From: Sphingomonadales bacterium
Lineage (GTDB): Bacteria; Pseudomonadota; Alphaproteobacteria; Sphingomonadales; Sphingomonadaceae
Length of the DNA stretch: 64,000 bases
NCBI GenBank assembly: GCA_016720115.1
Contig: JADJXT010000001.1
Location: forward strand, 372,001-436,000
Reading direction: 5' to 3'
Shown piece by piece: positions 27,601-35,335 of this stretch. A program made the translations under genes and the position numbers. The stretch's first letter is position 1; each line of letters opens with the position of its first letter. The notes beneath the pieces were generated by a model. The model made no database searches and was not told where the DNA came from. It was given only the letters and a program-made list of their open reading frames with translations.

Positions 27601-28017
27601 CCTGACGGGCGGCGCGTGGCCTGTGCAGGCATCGTCCTCATTCGCCAGCGACCGGGCAAGGGCAATGCCGTCTTCATCACCATCGAGGACGAGACCGGCG
27701 TGGTCAACGCGCTGCTCTGGGCACGCGACATGGCAAAGCAGCGGCGCGCGGTGATGGCATCGCGGCTGATGCGGATTGAGGGCGTAATCCAGCGCAGCAA
27801 GGAAAATGTCGTCCACCTGATGGCAAGCCGCATCGTCGATTGCACCGACCGCCTCGACCATCTCTCCGAAAGCCACCGCGCCGACCCGCAATTGTCACAT
27901 GCCGACGAGGTTACCCGGCCGCAAATGCCCCGCGCGCCAAGCCAGCGCGCACCGGGCCGCAGCGCCGGTCATCCGCGCAATGTGCGGATATTGCCAAAAT
28001 CACGCGACTTTCACTGA
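24601..28017 (+). CDS. dnaE2: Error-prone DNA polymerase DnaE2 with three in-frame repeat insertions
   Basis: The predicted protein has 1138 residues from the ATG at 24601, coupled to the imuB stop. Domains in order: PHP (AELVATTNYSFLRGASHP), the C-family polymerase palm with the catalytic aspartates in PPDIDVDFEHERREEV, GEYGFPESHAQAFGWLAYVS, and an OB fold (FITIEDETGVVNALLW). It is the catalytic subunit of the ImuA-ImuB-DnaE2 translesion mutasome, made under LexA control. Three segments are coded by palindromic repeats: about residues 130-151 (ILRASASPREQNLDHAETRR), 565-599 (SSPLPLAGGAGEGPE and on) and 847-860 (KSPSPLGERSGWGL). The frame is intact throughout. Confidence 0.92.
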   Translation: MNASFAELVATTNYSFLRGASHPADMVWRAALLGMSGIGIADRNSVAGVVRAHVAWREVRAQMPDFRLVVGARLVFADDTPDIVAYPTTRHGWGRLTRLLTLGNRRAVKGDCILYLEDLLEWCEEIQLIILRASASPREQNLDHAETRRREEEACLRQLKAKTPLLWFGATMPRGGDDARKLAELAGLSEAVGIPLIATNDALYATPDQRVLHDIVTCIREGVTIQSAGRRLLANAERHLKPPEEMARLFRGYPQAIAATQDFLSRIDFTLDDLKYEYPHEPVPPGWQPQDWLEHMVMAAAQQRFPDGLPASWRKTINEEFHLIRAKGYAYYFLTVHDIVRHARSLDPPILCQGRGSAANSVVCYLLGITPVDPVANKLLFTRFLSEERNEPPDIDVDFEHERREEVMQYIYNRYGRERAGIAATLIHYRPRSTIREVGKALGLTEDVTARLASTIWGSWGGDVPDARVTEAGFDPANPEIARLKTIVDQLLEFPRHLSQHVGGFVLTEGRLDELVPIHNAAMPDRTFIEWDKDDIDALGLMKVDVLALGMLTCIRKAFDMLNASSPLPLAGGAGEGPELVETSCRPTPNPSRKREGDFLTLSTIPTECPQVYAMLQKGDSIGTFQVESRAQINMLPRMKPKNLYDLVIQVAIVRPGPIQGGMVHPYLRRRNGEERVDYPSPAPPHNPVELRDVLEKTMGVPLFQEQAMKLAIVAAGFTPAQADGLRRAMATFRNVGTIHRYEEMMIEGMVARGYTRDFAERCFNQIKGFGEYGFPESHAQAFGWLAYVSSWLKCHHPAVFTCALLNSQPMGFYAPAQLVRDAQEHGVKVRGVDLNVSGWDNGIEIKSPSPLGERSGWGLRLGFRQIDGFRQAWGEAIETARASGPFTSIEDLARRAALPPAALRKLADADAFGSLGKGRRDALWEARRTPPDQLPLFAFADAAELGAEPDAQLPAMPLSEEVVADYQMLRLSLKAHPMQFLREGFTREGVLSCADTNAAPDGRRVACAGIVLIRQRPGKGNAVFITIEDETGVVNALLWARDMAKQRRAVMASRLMRIEGVIQRSKENVVHLMASRIVDCTDRLDHLSESHRADPQLSHADEVTRPQMPRAPSQRAPGRSAGHPRNVRILPKSRDFH
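24990..25053. repeat. Inverted repeat (CTCCGCGTCTCCGCGTGA family) inside dnaE2
   Basis: The left arm CTCCGCGTCTCCGCGTGA (with a one-unit variant before it) is mirrored by TCACGCGGAGACGCGGAG after a short A+T-rich loop. It is translated in frame within the PHP-side part of dnaE2. It differs from the GGGAGGGG family nearby. Confidence 0.85.
26294..26397. repeat. Palindromic repeat (CTCCC/GGGAG family) inside dnaE2
   Basis: This copy has the same two-hairpin structure as the one in imuB: CTCCCCTCCCGCTTGCGGGA on the left, ACCCCTCCCGTAAACGGGAG on the right, and a variable middle. It is translated in frame after the polymerase-domain segment ending RKAFDMLNA. Confidence 0.88.
27141..27180. repeat. 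Half-size palindromic repeat inside dnaE2
   Basis: CCCCTCTCCC-TTA-GGGGAGAGG followed by TCGGGGTGGGG forms one hairpin with its tail. It is a single half-unit relative to the longer copies and is read in frame as KSPSPLGERSGWG. Confidence 0.75.
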
Positions 28018-28029
28018 CGCCAGACGCCT

Positions 28030-29721
28030 TCAGGCCATCTCTGCGGCGAATGTATCCCGCAACTCGCGGCGCAAAAACTTGCCGCTCGCATTGCGCGGCA
28101 AAGGTTCATCCACGAACCAGACAAAGCGCGGCAGCTTGTGCTTGGCGATATGCTTCGCCATTTCCTCGCGCAGTCCATCGGCATCGAGCGTCTCGCCCGC
28201 CTTCAGGAAGATGGCAGCGGCGACTTCCTCTCCCAGCCGATCGTCGGGAACGCCGAATACGCTGCATTCCGCCACCGCCGGGTGGCGATAGATCGCCGCC
28301 TCGACCTCGACACAATAGACATTCTCGCCGCCGCGCAGCACCATGTCTTTCTTGCGGTCAACGATATAGATGAAGTCATCCTCGTCCATCCGCGCGATGT
28401 CGCCGGTGTGCAGCCAGCCATCGGTGATCGATTCGGCGGTCGCATCGGGGCGGTTGATATAGCCCTTGATGACGGCGGCACCGCGCACCCATAATTCGCC
28501 AGCCTCACCGAGTGGCACTTCATTGCCATCATCGTCGACGCATTTGGCCTCGTACACCGGCATGGCGGGGCCAGCGCTGGCGGGACGGTCAACGTAGAAG
28601 TCGCCGCCGATAGAGGTGATGATGCCGCAGGTTTCGGTCATGCCATAGCCCGTGGTTGGCCGTGCTGTTTCGACCGCCTCGTCGATCTTGAGCACCTGAT
28701 CGGGAGGAACCTGCGCCCCGCCGCCGGAAAGGGCGAGCAGGCTGGAGGTATCGGTATTGGGGAAATCGGGATGGCCGATCAACTCGCGCGCCATGATCGG
28801 CACCCCGCTCATGCCCGTAACCCGCTCGGATTCGATGATCTTCAGTGCATCGCCTGCATCCCAGCGGTACATCAGCACCAGCGCCCCGCCGGCAGCGGTC
28901 ACGCCATAGGCGGCGCAATTATTCGCTGTGACGTGGAACAATGGTGTGGTCACCAAAGTTACAGGGACGGGGGGCGTTGCCGGGGGGGCGACGCCGGTTG
29001 CCCGCTCTACCGCCAATGCGGAGGAAGCGGCGGCGTACAGCATGTTGAACAGGTTGGCGACGCAGCCACGGTGCGTCAGTTGCGCGCCCTTGGGAAAGCC
29101 CGTGGTGCCAGAGGTATAGAAAATGCACGCATCCGAATCGGGATCGACGGTCACATCGGGCATCGCCCCATCGCGCGCGATAACGTCCGACCAGGGGATC
29201 ACGTCGGGCGGGGTTTCGTCAAGGCGTATCCCGACCAGTTGCACCGTTCCGGTAAGTTCGGGGATCTCGCGCAGGCGTGCAAGGCGTTCGGAATCGAGGA
29301 ACAGGATCTTCGGCGCCGAATCGTTAAGCGCATAGGCCATTTCCTCGGGCGTCCACCAAGCGTTCATGCCGACGACGGTGACGCCGCTGGCGACGCAGGC
29401 CCAGTAAATCAGCATCCATTCGGGATAATTGCGCATCGCGATGGCGACCCGGTCGCCGGGTTGCACACTCTGCGCTGCCAGCCATGCGGCAACCGCATTC
29501 ACCTGCGCATGCGCCTCGGCATAGGTCAGCCGCTCATCCTGGTAGATGAGGTAGGGGCGCTCGGCGAACAGCGCTGTTGAAAGCCACACTTCGCGGACAC
29601 TGGGCGGGGCATTCTTGTAAGTACGGATACGGTTGCCGAGGATATCGGCTTTGACGATTTCAAACGGGCCACCCGGACCGGTCAACTCATCGCGCACCTG
29701 GCGCAGCTCGGAATAATACAT
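28030..29721 (-). CDS. AMP-dependent acyl-CoA synthetase/ligase
   Basis: The predicted protein has 563 residues from the ATG at 29721, preceded by GGAGAGG. Class I adenylate-forming motifs are all present: FYTSGTTGFPKGAQLTH (A3), TTGYGMTETCG (A5), DGWLHTGDIARMDEDDF (A7) and the catalytic lysine in NASGKFLRREL (A10). It activates a carboxylic acid as the acyl-AMP and transfers it to CoA. The chain length of the substrate cannot be read from sequence. It is convergent with dnaE2, with 12 bp between the stops. Confidence 0.88.
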   Translation of the reverse strand: MYYSELRQVRDELTGPGGPFEIVKADILGNRIRTYKNAPPSVREVWLSTALFAERPYLIYQDERLTYAEAHAQVNAVAAWLAAQSVQPGDRVAIAMRNYPEWMLIYWACVASGVTVVGMNAWWTPEEMAYALNDSAPKILFLDSERLARLREIPELTGTVQLVGIRLDETPPDVIPWSDVIARDGAMPDVTVDPDSDACIFYTSGTTGFPKGAQLTHRGCVANLFNMLYAAASSALAVERATGVAPPATPPVPVTLVTTPLFHVTANNCAAYGVTAAGGALVLMYRWDAGDALKIIESERVTGMSGVPIMARELIGHPDFPNTDTSSLLALSGGGAQVPPDQVLKIDEAVETARPTTGYGMTETCGIITSIGGDFYVDRPASAGPAMPVYEAKCVDDDGNEVPLGEAGELWVRGAAVIKGYINRPDATAESITDGWLHTGDIARMDEDDFIYIVDRKKDMVLRGGENVYCVEVEAAIYRHPAVAECSVFGVPDDRLGEEVAAAIFLKAGETLDADGLREEMAKHIAKHKLPRFVWFVDEPLPRNASGKFLRRELRDTFAAEMA

Positions 29722-29802
29722 GCCTCTCCTCACATCCTGCTCGTGGGAAAGGCATAAAGGCCCGCGCGCCAAGCGCAAGCACCGATTTAATCGCGTGATT
29801 AA

Positions 29803-29967
29803 TCAGAAGTCGACTGCGATGCCTTTCAGCTCCCAGTCGCCGTAGCGGACCGGGTCAGGGCGTTCCGCATCGGGCAGGGGCTTGTGCTCGACAGCCTTGG
29901 GTTCGGGCACAGGCGGGCTTTTCGACAGATAGACTGGCGGTTTCACATGCGGCGGGCGCTTGCCCAT
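29803..29967 (-). CDS. DUF1674 protein, succinate dehydrogenase assembly factor 4-like
   Basis: The predicted protein has 54 residues from the ATG at 29967 (MGKRPPHVKPPVYLSK). An ATG farther up would add 20 residues not typical of the family. The conserved C-terminus RYGDWELKGIAVDF matches DUF1674/SdhAF4. That family binds flavinylated SdhA and helps assemble succinate dehydrogenase. The gene is divergent from htpX, with 75 bp between the starts. Confidence 0.8.
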   Translation of the reverse strand: MGKRPPHVKPPVYLSKSPPVPEPKAVEHKPLPDAERPDPVRYGDWELKGIAVDF

Positions 29968-30042
29968 GGCGAGGCTCCTTCTGCCATTCTTGAAAGCGGG
30001 TCTTCGTCCCCCCACATTGGCCCTCATACGGAGGATATCAAG

Positions 30043-30906
30043 ATGAATATGCTCAAAACGACAATGTTGCTGGCGGCGCTGACCACGCTGTTCATGGCGC
30101 TTGGCTATACGCTGGGCGGTTCGGGCGGAGCGGTCCTCTCGCTGCTAATTGCGGCGGGGATGAACCTGTTCACTTACTGGAATGCCGACAAGATTGTCCT
30201 CAAGATGCACAATGCGCGTGAGGTTGATGCGGCGAGCGAGCCCAATTTCCACGGCATGGTCGCCAATCTGGCGCGGCGCGCCAATATGCCGATGCCGCGC
30301 GTCTATATCATCGACAGCCCGCATCCCAATGCCTTTGCCACGGGTCGCAACCCCGAAAACGCCGCCGTTGCCGCGACCACCGGCCTGCTGTCGATGCTCA
30401 GCCGCGACGAGGTCGAGGGTGTGATGGCGCATGAACTGGCGCATGTGAAGAATCGCGATACGCTGATCATGACCATGGTCGCGATGATTGCGGGTGCGCT
30501 GTCGATGCTCGCCAATTTCGGTCTTTTCTTCCGCGACAGTGAGAGGAACGGACTCGCTACCTTATTGGCTGTGCTGATTGCACCTTTCGCCGCGATGATC
30601 GTGCAGCTGGCGATCAGCCGCACGCGCGAATATGGCGCGGACCGGACCGGCGCGGAAATATCGGGCAAGCCGCTGGCGCTGGCTTCCGCCCTTGCCAGGA
30701 TTTCGGGTGCGGCGCAGGCGATCCCCAATCCGGTGAGCGAGCGCAACCCCTCGGCGGCGCAGCTTTACATCGTGCCCACGCATGTCTCCGAAATGTTCTC
30801 GACCCACCCGGCGACCGAAAACAGGATTGCCGAGCTGGAAGCTATGGCTGCCCTGATGGGATCGGCCCCGCGCCGCAGCGCGCTCGATCCGCTTGGAGAC
30901 AGGTGA
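30043..30906 (+). CDS. htpX: HtpX membrane-bound zinc metalloprotease
   Basis: The predicted protein has 287 residues from an ATG with GGAGG at a good distance. N-terminal hydrophobic helices (TMLLAALTTLFMALGYTLGG) lead to the M48 catalytic site HELAH with VKNRD, about residue 129. Two more membrane segments and the family sequence SRTREYGADRTGAEISGKP follow; the latter carries the third zinc ligand. It degrades misfolded inner-membrane proteins. A repeat element follows the stop. Confidence 0.93.
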   Translation: MNMLKTTMLLAALTTLFMALGYTLGGSGGAVLSLLIAAGMNLFTYWNADKIVLKMHNAREVDAASEPNFHGMVANLARRANMPMPRVYIIDSPHPNAFATGRNPENAAVAATTGLLSMLSRDEVEGVMAHELAHVKNRDTLIMTMVAMIAGALSMLANFGLFFRDSERNGLATLLAVLIAPFAAMIVQLAISRTREYGADRTGAEISGKPLALASALARISGAAQAIPNPVSERNPSAAQLYIVPTHVSEMFSTHPATENRIAELEAMAALMGSAPRRSALDPLGDR

Positions 30907-30920
30907 ACGCTTCAACATTG

Positions 30921-31011
30921 GTCATCCCCGCGAAAGCGGGGATTCATGGTCTGCAAGTCAGGTTTAAACCTGCCTGTCAGGCCATGGGCCCCCGATCAAG
31001 TCGGGGGTGAC
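30921..31011. repeat. 91-bp palindromic intergenic repeat (GTCATCCCCGCG family)
   Basis: It opens GTCATCCCCGCGAAAGCGGGG and closes CCCCGATCAAGTCGGGGGTGAC, so both ends form hairpins and the outermost bases GTCA/TGAC are inverted. The centre contains GGTTTAAACC. The element at 59895-59985 has the same length and the same architecture. Confidence 0.88.
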
Positions 31012-31065
31012 AAAGCGCTGCTATTTCGATTGTAGTGCATAAGACCAAAGCCTAAGCGGGGCGCG

Positions 31066-32340
31066 ATGAATACGCGCCCCACCACCGCCACCGGGCTTGC
31101 CGCCCGCCGTACCGCGCTGCGGATGCTCGACGCCTGCCTGCGCACCGGCCAGCCGCTCGATCAGGCGGCGAGCGCGATGGCCAAGGGGCTGGAGCCTTCG
31201 GACCGGGCGCTGGCGATCGCGATCGCGCAAGAGGTGCTGCGCTGGCTGCCCGATCTTGACCTGCTGATCGACAGCCAGACGCGGCTGCCGCTGGCGGAGG
31301 ACGCCAAGGCGCGCATGGTGCTGCGCATGGCGCTGGCGCAGATGCTGCGGCTGGGAACGCCGCCGCACGCCGCGATTGCCACCGCGCTGCCGCTGCTCGA
31401 CAAGGGACCGCGGCGGCTGGTGCATGGCGTACTGGGCTCGCTGTGGCGCTTGCAACCGAAATTGGCTGACGCTCCAAGCCTGACGCATCCGGTGGCAGAT
31501 CGCTGGAAAGCGGCCTGGGGTGCGGATAGGGTGGAGGCTGCGCGCGTCGCGCTGGCCGAACCGCCGCCGCTCGACCTCACCCTTGCCGACCCCGCGCAAA
31601 CCGCCAGATGGGCACAGGAACTGGAGGGCACCAGCCTCGCCCCCGGCCATATTCGCCTGCCACGCGGTTCGGCGATCGAGATGCTGCCCGGCTATGCCGA
31701 AGGCGCATGGTGGGTGCAGGATCTGGCGGCCAGCCTGCCCGCACGATTGCTGGGGCAGGGCAATCATCGCGATGCGCTTGACCTGTGTGCCGCCCCGGGC
31801 GGCAAGGCGATGCAGCTCGCAAGCCAGGGCTGGCACGTCACCGCGCTCGACAAGTCGGCAAAGCGGATGGAGCGTTTTGCGGCCAATCTGGAGCGCACCG
31901 GCCTTCAGGTGAAATCCGACATTGGCGATGTGCTGACGTGGCAACCCGAAGCGCAGTTCGATGCAGTGCTCCTTGATGCACCGTGCAGCGCTACTGGAAC
32001 CTTCCGCCGCCATCCCGATGTGCTGCACCGGATCGGGCCGAAACAGGTCGCAGAGCTGGTCGAACTGCAGGCGGCGATGCTCGACAGGGCGGCGACCATG
32101 GTCAAGCCCGGCGGGCGGCTGGTCTATGCAACCTGCTCGCTCGAACCCGAAGAGGGAGAGGCGCAGGCCGATGCCTTTCTGGCGCGCCATGGCAACTACG
32201 CCAAGGCGGATATCGACACCGCGCTGCTTCCTGAAGGCATCGCGCCCAAGGACGGCACCATCCGCACGCTGCCGGGGATGCTGGCCGACAGAGGCGGGCT
32301 CGACGGCTTCTTCATTGCCTGCTTCACCCGCGCGCAATAG
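31066..32340 (+). CDS. rsmB: RsmB/NOP family RNA (cytosine-5) methyltransferase
   Basis: The predicted protein has 424 residues. An N-terminal NusB-like RNA-binding domain (about 1-140, ARRTALRMLDACLRTGQPL) precedes a SAM-dependent methyltransferase domain with LCAAPGGKAMQLASQG (SAM site), LLDAPCSATGTFRRHPD and the catalytic cysteine in YATCSLEPEEGE. The family methylates C967 of 16S rRNA in E. coli. The start follows an ordinary short leader downstream of the 30921-31011 repeat. Confidence 0.9.
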   Translation: MNTRPTTATGLAARRTALRMLDACLRTGQPLDQAASAMAKGLEPSDRALAIAIAQEVLRWLPDLDLLIDSQTRLPLAEDAKARMVLRMALAQMLRLGTPPHAAIATALPLLDKGPRRLVHGVLGSLWRLQPKLADAPSLTHPVADRWKAAWGADRVEAARVALAEPPPLDLTLADPAQTARWAQELEGTSLAPGHIRLPRGSAIEMLPGYAEGAWWVQDLAASLPARLLGQGNHRDALDLCAAPGGKAMQLASQGWHVTALDKSAKRMERFAANLERTGLQVKSDIGDVLTWQPEAQFDAVLLDAPCSATGTFRRHPDVLHRIGPKQVAELVELQAAMLDRAATMVKPGGRLVYATCSLEPEEGEAQADAFLARHGNYAKADIDTALLPEGIAPKDGTIRTLPGMLADRGGLDGFFIACFTRAQ

Positions 32341-32349
32341 GGTCGCCAT

Positions 32350-32874
32350 ATGCAAGCGCCGACGCTCACCACCGACCGCCTCATCCTTGCGCCATTGAGC
32401 CTCGACCATTGGGAGGCCTATGCCGCGGCCTGGGCCAATCCGCAGATGACGGCATTTATCGGCGGACAGCCGCGCACACGCACCGAAAGCTGGGGCAAGT
32501 TCCTCGCTGCCGCCGCGCTCTGGCAATTCATGGGCTATGGCTATTGGTCGTTCCTCGACCGCGCCACCGGCAAATTTCTTGGTAACGGTGGGCTTGCCTC
32601 GTTTGAACGCGGCATTGCGGAGCTCGAAGGCGTACCCGAAGCTGGCTGGGCGTTCATTCCGGAAGCCTGGGGCAAGGGGCTCGCTACCGAAGCGATGACG
32701 GCGGTGCTGAAATGGGCCGACGGGCATGTCGAAGCACCGGAAGTTCGCTGCATCATCGACCCCGGCAATCGTGCCTCGCGCGCCGTTGCGGAGAAGCTGG
32801 GCTTTCGGTTTCTGCAGGCCAGCGACGAAGCAATCGGCCGCACCGAGCTGTTTGCGCGACAACGCGGTGGATAA
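32350..32874 (+). CDS. GNAT family N-acetyltransferase (RimJ/RimL-like)
   Basis: The predicted protein has 174 residues. The opening TLTTDRLILAPLSLDHWEAY and the acetyl-CoA-binding region EAWGKGLATEAMTAVLKWA are characteristic of the RimJ/RimL group. NRASRAVAEKLGFRFL follows in the last third. The substrate is unknown. It begins 9 bp after rsmB and is probably co-transcribed. Confidence 0.85.
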   Translation: MQAPTLTTDRLILAPLSLDHWEAYAAAWANPQMTAFIGGQPRTRTESWGKFLAAAALWQFMGYGYWSFLDRATGKFLGNGGLASFERGIAELEGVPEAGWAFIPEAWGKGLATEAMTAVLKWADGHVEAPEVRCIIDPGNRASRAVAEKLGFRFLQASDEAIGRTELFARQRGG

Positions 32875-32945
32875 ACCCGTGGATTAGCTGTGAGTAACAG
32901 GGGCGATGCCTTGCCCCTGCTGCGCAGTGCCGCTAAGCGCCAGCC

Positions 32946-33605
32946 ATGAGCGCTCCCATCCGTATCGCCCCTTCGATCCTGTCCGCCGATTTCGCACGGC
33001 TGGGTGAAGAAGTGCGCGCCATCGACGAAGCAGGGTGCGACTGGATCCATGTCGACGTGATGGACGGCCATTTCGTGCCCAATATCACCATCGGCCCGGC
33101 GGTGGTGAAGGCGCTGCGTCCGCACAGCGCAAAGCCGTTCGACGTCCACCTGATGATTGCGCCCGTCGACCAGTATGTGAAGGATTTTGCCGACGCGGGC
33201 GCCGACATCATCTCTTTCCACCCGGAGGCCGGGCCGCACCCGCACCGCACGGTGCAACTGATCAAGTCGCTTGGCAAGCAGGCAGGCATCGTGCTCAATC
33301 CGCACACCCCCGCCAAGATGCTCGATTACCTCATCGAGGATATCGACCTTGTGCTGGTGATGAGCGTGAACCCCGGTTTTGGCGGGCAAAGCTTCATTTC
33401 CAGCCAGCTGCGCAAGATCGAGGCGATCCGCAAGATGATCGACAAGACCGGCAAGGATATCCGCCTTGAGGTCGATGGCGGGATCACTGTCGAAACTGCG
33501 CCGCTCGCGATAGCGGCGGGTGCGGATACGCTGGTTGCCGGAACTGCCACCTTCAAGGGCGGACCTGCCGCCTACGCCACAAATATCGCCGCTTTGAGAG
33601 GCTGA
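32946..33605 (+). CDS. rpe: Ribulose-phosphate 3-epimerase
   Basis: The predicted protein has 219 residues, a TIM barrel with IAPSILSADFARLGEEV, HVDVMDGHFVPNITIGP (metal and catalytic Asp), MSVNPGFGGQSF and the phosphate-binding LEVDGGITVETAPLA / ADTLVAGTA. It interconverts ribulose-5-phosphate and xylulose-5-phosphate in the pentose phosphate and Calvin-type pathways. Its TGA overlaps the ATG of the following heparinase-like gene by one base. Confidence 0.96.
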   Translation: MSAPIRIAPSILSADFARLGEEVRAIDEAGCDWIHVDVMDGHFVPNITIGPAVVKALRPHSAKPFDVHLMIAPVDQYVKDFADAGADIISFHPEAGPHPHRTVQLIKSLGKQAGIVLNPHTPAKMLDYLIEDIDLVLVMSVNPGFGGQSFISSQLRKIEAIRKMIDKTGKDIRLEVDGGITVETAPLAIAAGADTLVAGTATFKGGPAAYATNIAALRG

Positions 33606-35329
33606 TGGCCGAAGCCGACCGCCCGGACGATAAGATTGGTGCCAACGCGCTGGTCGTGCGTCCGGCAGGCCGCCTCGAAAATCTGGCCGCGCGCGTTTCG
33701 TTGATGCTCTATCAGTTGAGCTGGCGCACCCCGCTGCACAAGATGCGGATTACCGGCAAGCTGCCGATGAAATTGCTCGCCGTGCCAACCAATCCGTTGC
33801 CGGGTGACGAAGCGCGCGGGACCGCGATCCGTATCGGCAAATTCCTGTTCCAGGGGATGGAACAGTCGATCGACGCGATCGATTATGAGAAAATGGCGCT
33901 GCCACCGGCTTTTGCCGATTATATTCATCGTTTCGATTGGCTGCGCGATCTTTCCGTCACGGTCAATCGCGGTGAAGGTGCGCCGCTGGCATCCTCGATT
34001 GCCGAGAAATGGCTTGCCGCCAATGGCGAAAAGCCGCGTATGCCCGCATGGCGTATCGACAACAGCGCCTGGCGCTTCCTGAACATGGCGAGCGCTGCGC
34101 CCTTTTTGCTGACCAGCACCGATTTGGTCTATCGGTCAAAGATCCTCAACCATTTTGCCCGCACCGCCCGGCACCTTGACCAGTCTGCGATCCGCGCGAC
34201 CAAGCCGTTCGACAAGGTGTGCGGATGGGTGGGCGTGGTTGCCGCCTCGCTGCTGCTGCCCGAAGGCAAGGCGCGGCGGGCGATGGGCGAGCATAGCCTT
34301 GAGGTTGCGCTCACCGAACTCGTGTTCCCCGATGGCGGGGTGCTGTCGCGCGCGCCGCAGCAATTGACCGATCTGATCGCGCTGCTTTCCTCGCTGCGCC
34401 AATGCTATATCGCGCGGCAGGAGGCGATTCCCGAATTCCTCACCGACACATTGAACCGCAACATCCCTGCGCTGCTGGGGCTGACGCATGCCGATGGCGG
34501 GCTCGGTGCGTGGCAGGGCTGTGGTCATATCGGGGCGGAACATATCGAAGCGCTTGTGCAGGCAAGCGGCGTGCGGGCCCGTCCGTTGCGGCAGGCGCTC
34601 GACTGGGGCTATCAGCGCGTCAGCGCGGGGCAGGCGGTGTTGCTGGTCGATGCAGGGCCGCCGCCGCACGCCAAGCAGGCGCTGGTGGGCTGTGCCTCGA
34701 CGCTGGCTTTCGAATTCAGCTTTGGCAAACAGCGGATCATCATCAATTGCGGCGGGGCCGGGCTGGCCGGTGCGAGTATCCCGGGGGCATTGGCACGCGG
34801 CCTGCGGACAACGGCGGCGCATTCGACATTCTGTGTCGACGACAGCAATTCGACCGCGCTCCTTTCAAAGGGGCAATTGGGCGGGGGCGTCGTCGATGTA
34901 GAGCTTGAGCGGCGCGATATCGACAAGGCAACCCGGATCGAGGCCAATCATGATGGCTATGCGCGCTCCTACGGCTTCATTCACAACCGCGTGCTGATCC
35001 TTCGTTCCGACGGGATGGAATTGCGCGGTGAAGATACGCTCCTGCCGCATGCCAAATATAAGGGCCGCGAGGAAGTCGGGGCGCATTTGCGCTTCCATTT
35101 GGGCCCGGACATCGAATTGCTGCTCGCCGATGACCGGCGCAGCGTGGTGATGCGGATGGAGGATGGCAGCAGCTGGACCTTCATGACCGCGCTCGGCACC
35201 ATCGAGGTCGATGAAAGTTTATGGGTGGACGAAAATGGCCGGCCAAACCCCACCCGCCAGCTCGTGATTGGCGTGAAGGCGCCAAGGGGCGGTGTTACCA
35301 TTGGCTGGGCGCTAAAATTCCTGGGATGA
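33605..35329 (+). CDS. Heparinase II/III family protein
   Basis: The predicted protein has 574 residues. An alpha/alpha toroid domain (about 1-310, including HRFDWLRDLSVTVNRGEGA) is followed by a beta-rich heparinase II/III-like domain (FEFSFGKQRIIINCGGAG, AAHSTFCVDDSNSTALLSKG, the HDGYARSYGFIHNR histidine region). Family members are polysaccharide lyases. No export signal is obvious here, so the physiological substrate is unclear. Placement between rpe and purH, with a 1-bp overlap upstream and a 6-bp gap downstream, suggests one operon. Confidence 0.82.
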   Translation: MAEADRPDDKIGANALVVRPAGRLENLAARVSLMLYQLSWRTPLHKMRITGKLPMKLLAVPTNPLPGDEARGTAIRIGKFLFQGMEQSIDAIDYEKMALPPAFADYIHRFDWLRDLSVTVNRGEGAPLASSIAEKWLAANGEKPRMPAWRIDNSAWRFLNMASAAPFLLTSTDLVYRSKILNHFARTARHLDQSAIRATKPFDKVCGWVGVVAASLLLPEGKARRAMGEHSLEVALTELVFPDGGVLSRAPQQLTDLIALLSSLRQCYIARQEAIPEFLTDTLNRNIPALLGLTHADGGLGAWQGCGHIGAEHIEALVQASGVRARPLRQALDWGYQRVSAGQAVLLVDAGPPPHAKQALVGCASTLAFEFSFGKQRIIINCGGAGLAGASIPGALARGLRTTAAHSTFCVDDSNSTALLSKGQLGGGVVDVELERRDIDKATRIEANHDGYARSYGFIHNRVLILRSDGMELRGEDTLLPHAKYKGREEVGAHLRFHLGPDIELLLADDRRSVVMRMEDGSSWTFMTALGTIEVDESLWVDENGRPNPTRQLVIGVKAPRGGVTIGWALKFLG

Positions 35330-35335
35330 TTCTGA

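Noticed and set aside
31021..32862. 613-codon open frame on the minus strand
   Set aside because: It lies opposite rsmB and the GNAT gene, which have full family motifs. It shows no family pattern and reflects the absence of stops in high-GC antisense DNA.
32898..32920. GC-rich hairpin CAGGGGC...GCCCCTG before rpe as a terminator
   Set aside because: There is no T tract after the stem, and it lies within a likely operon, so termination is not supported.
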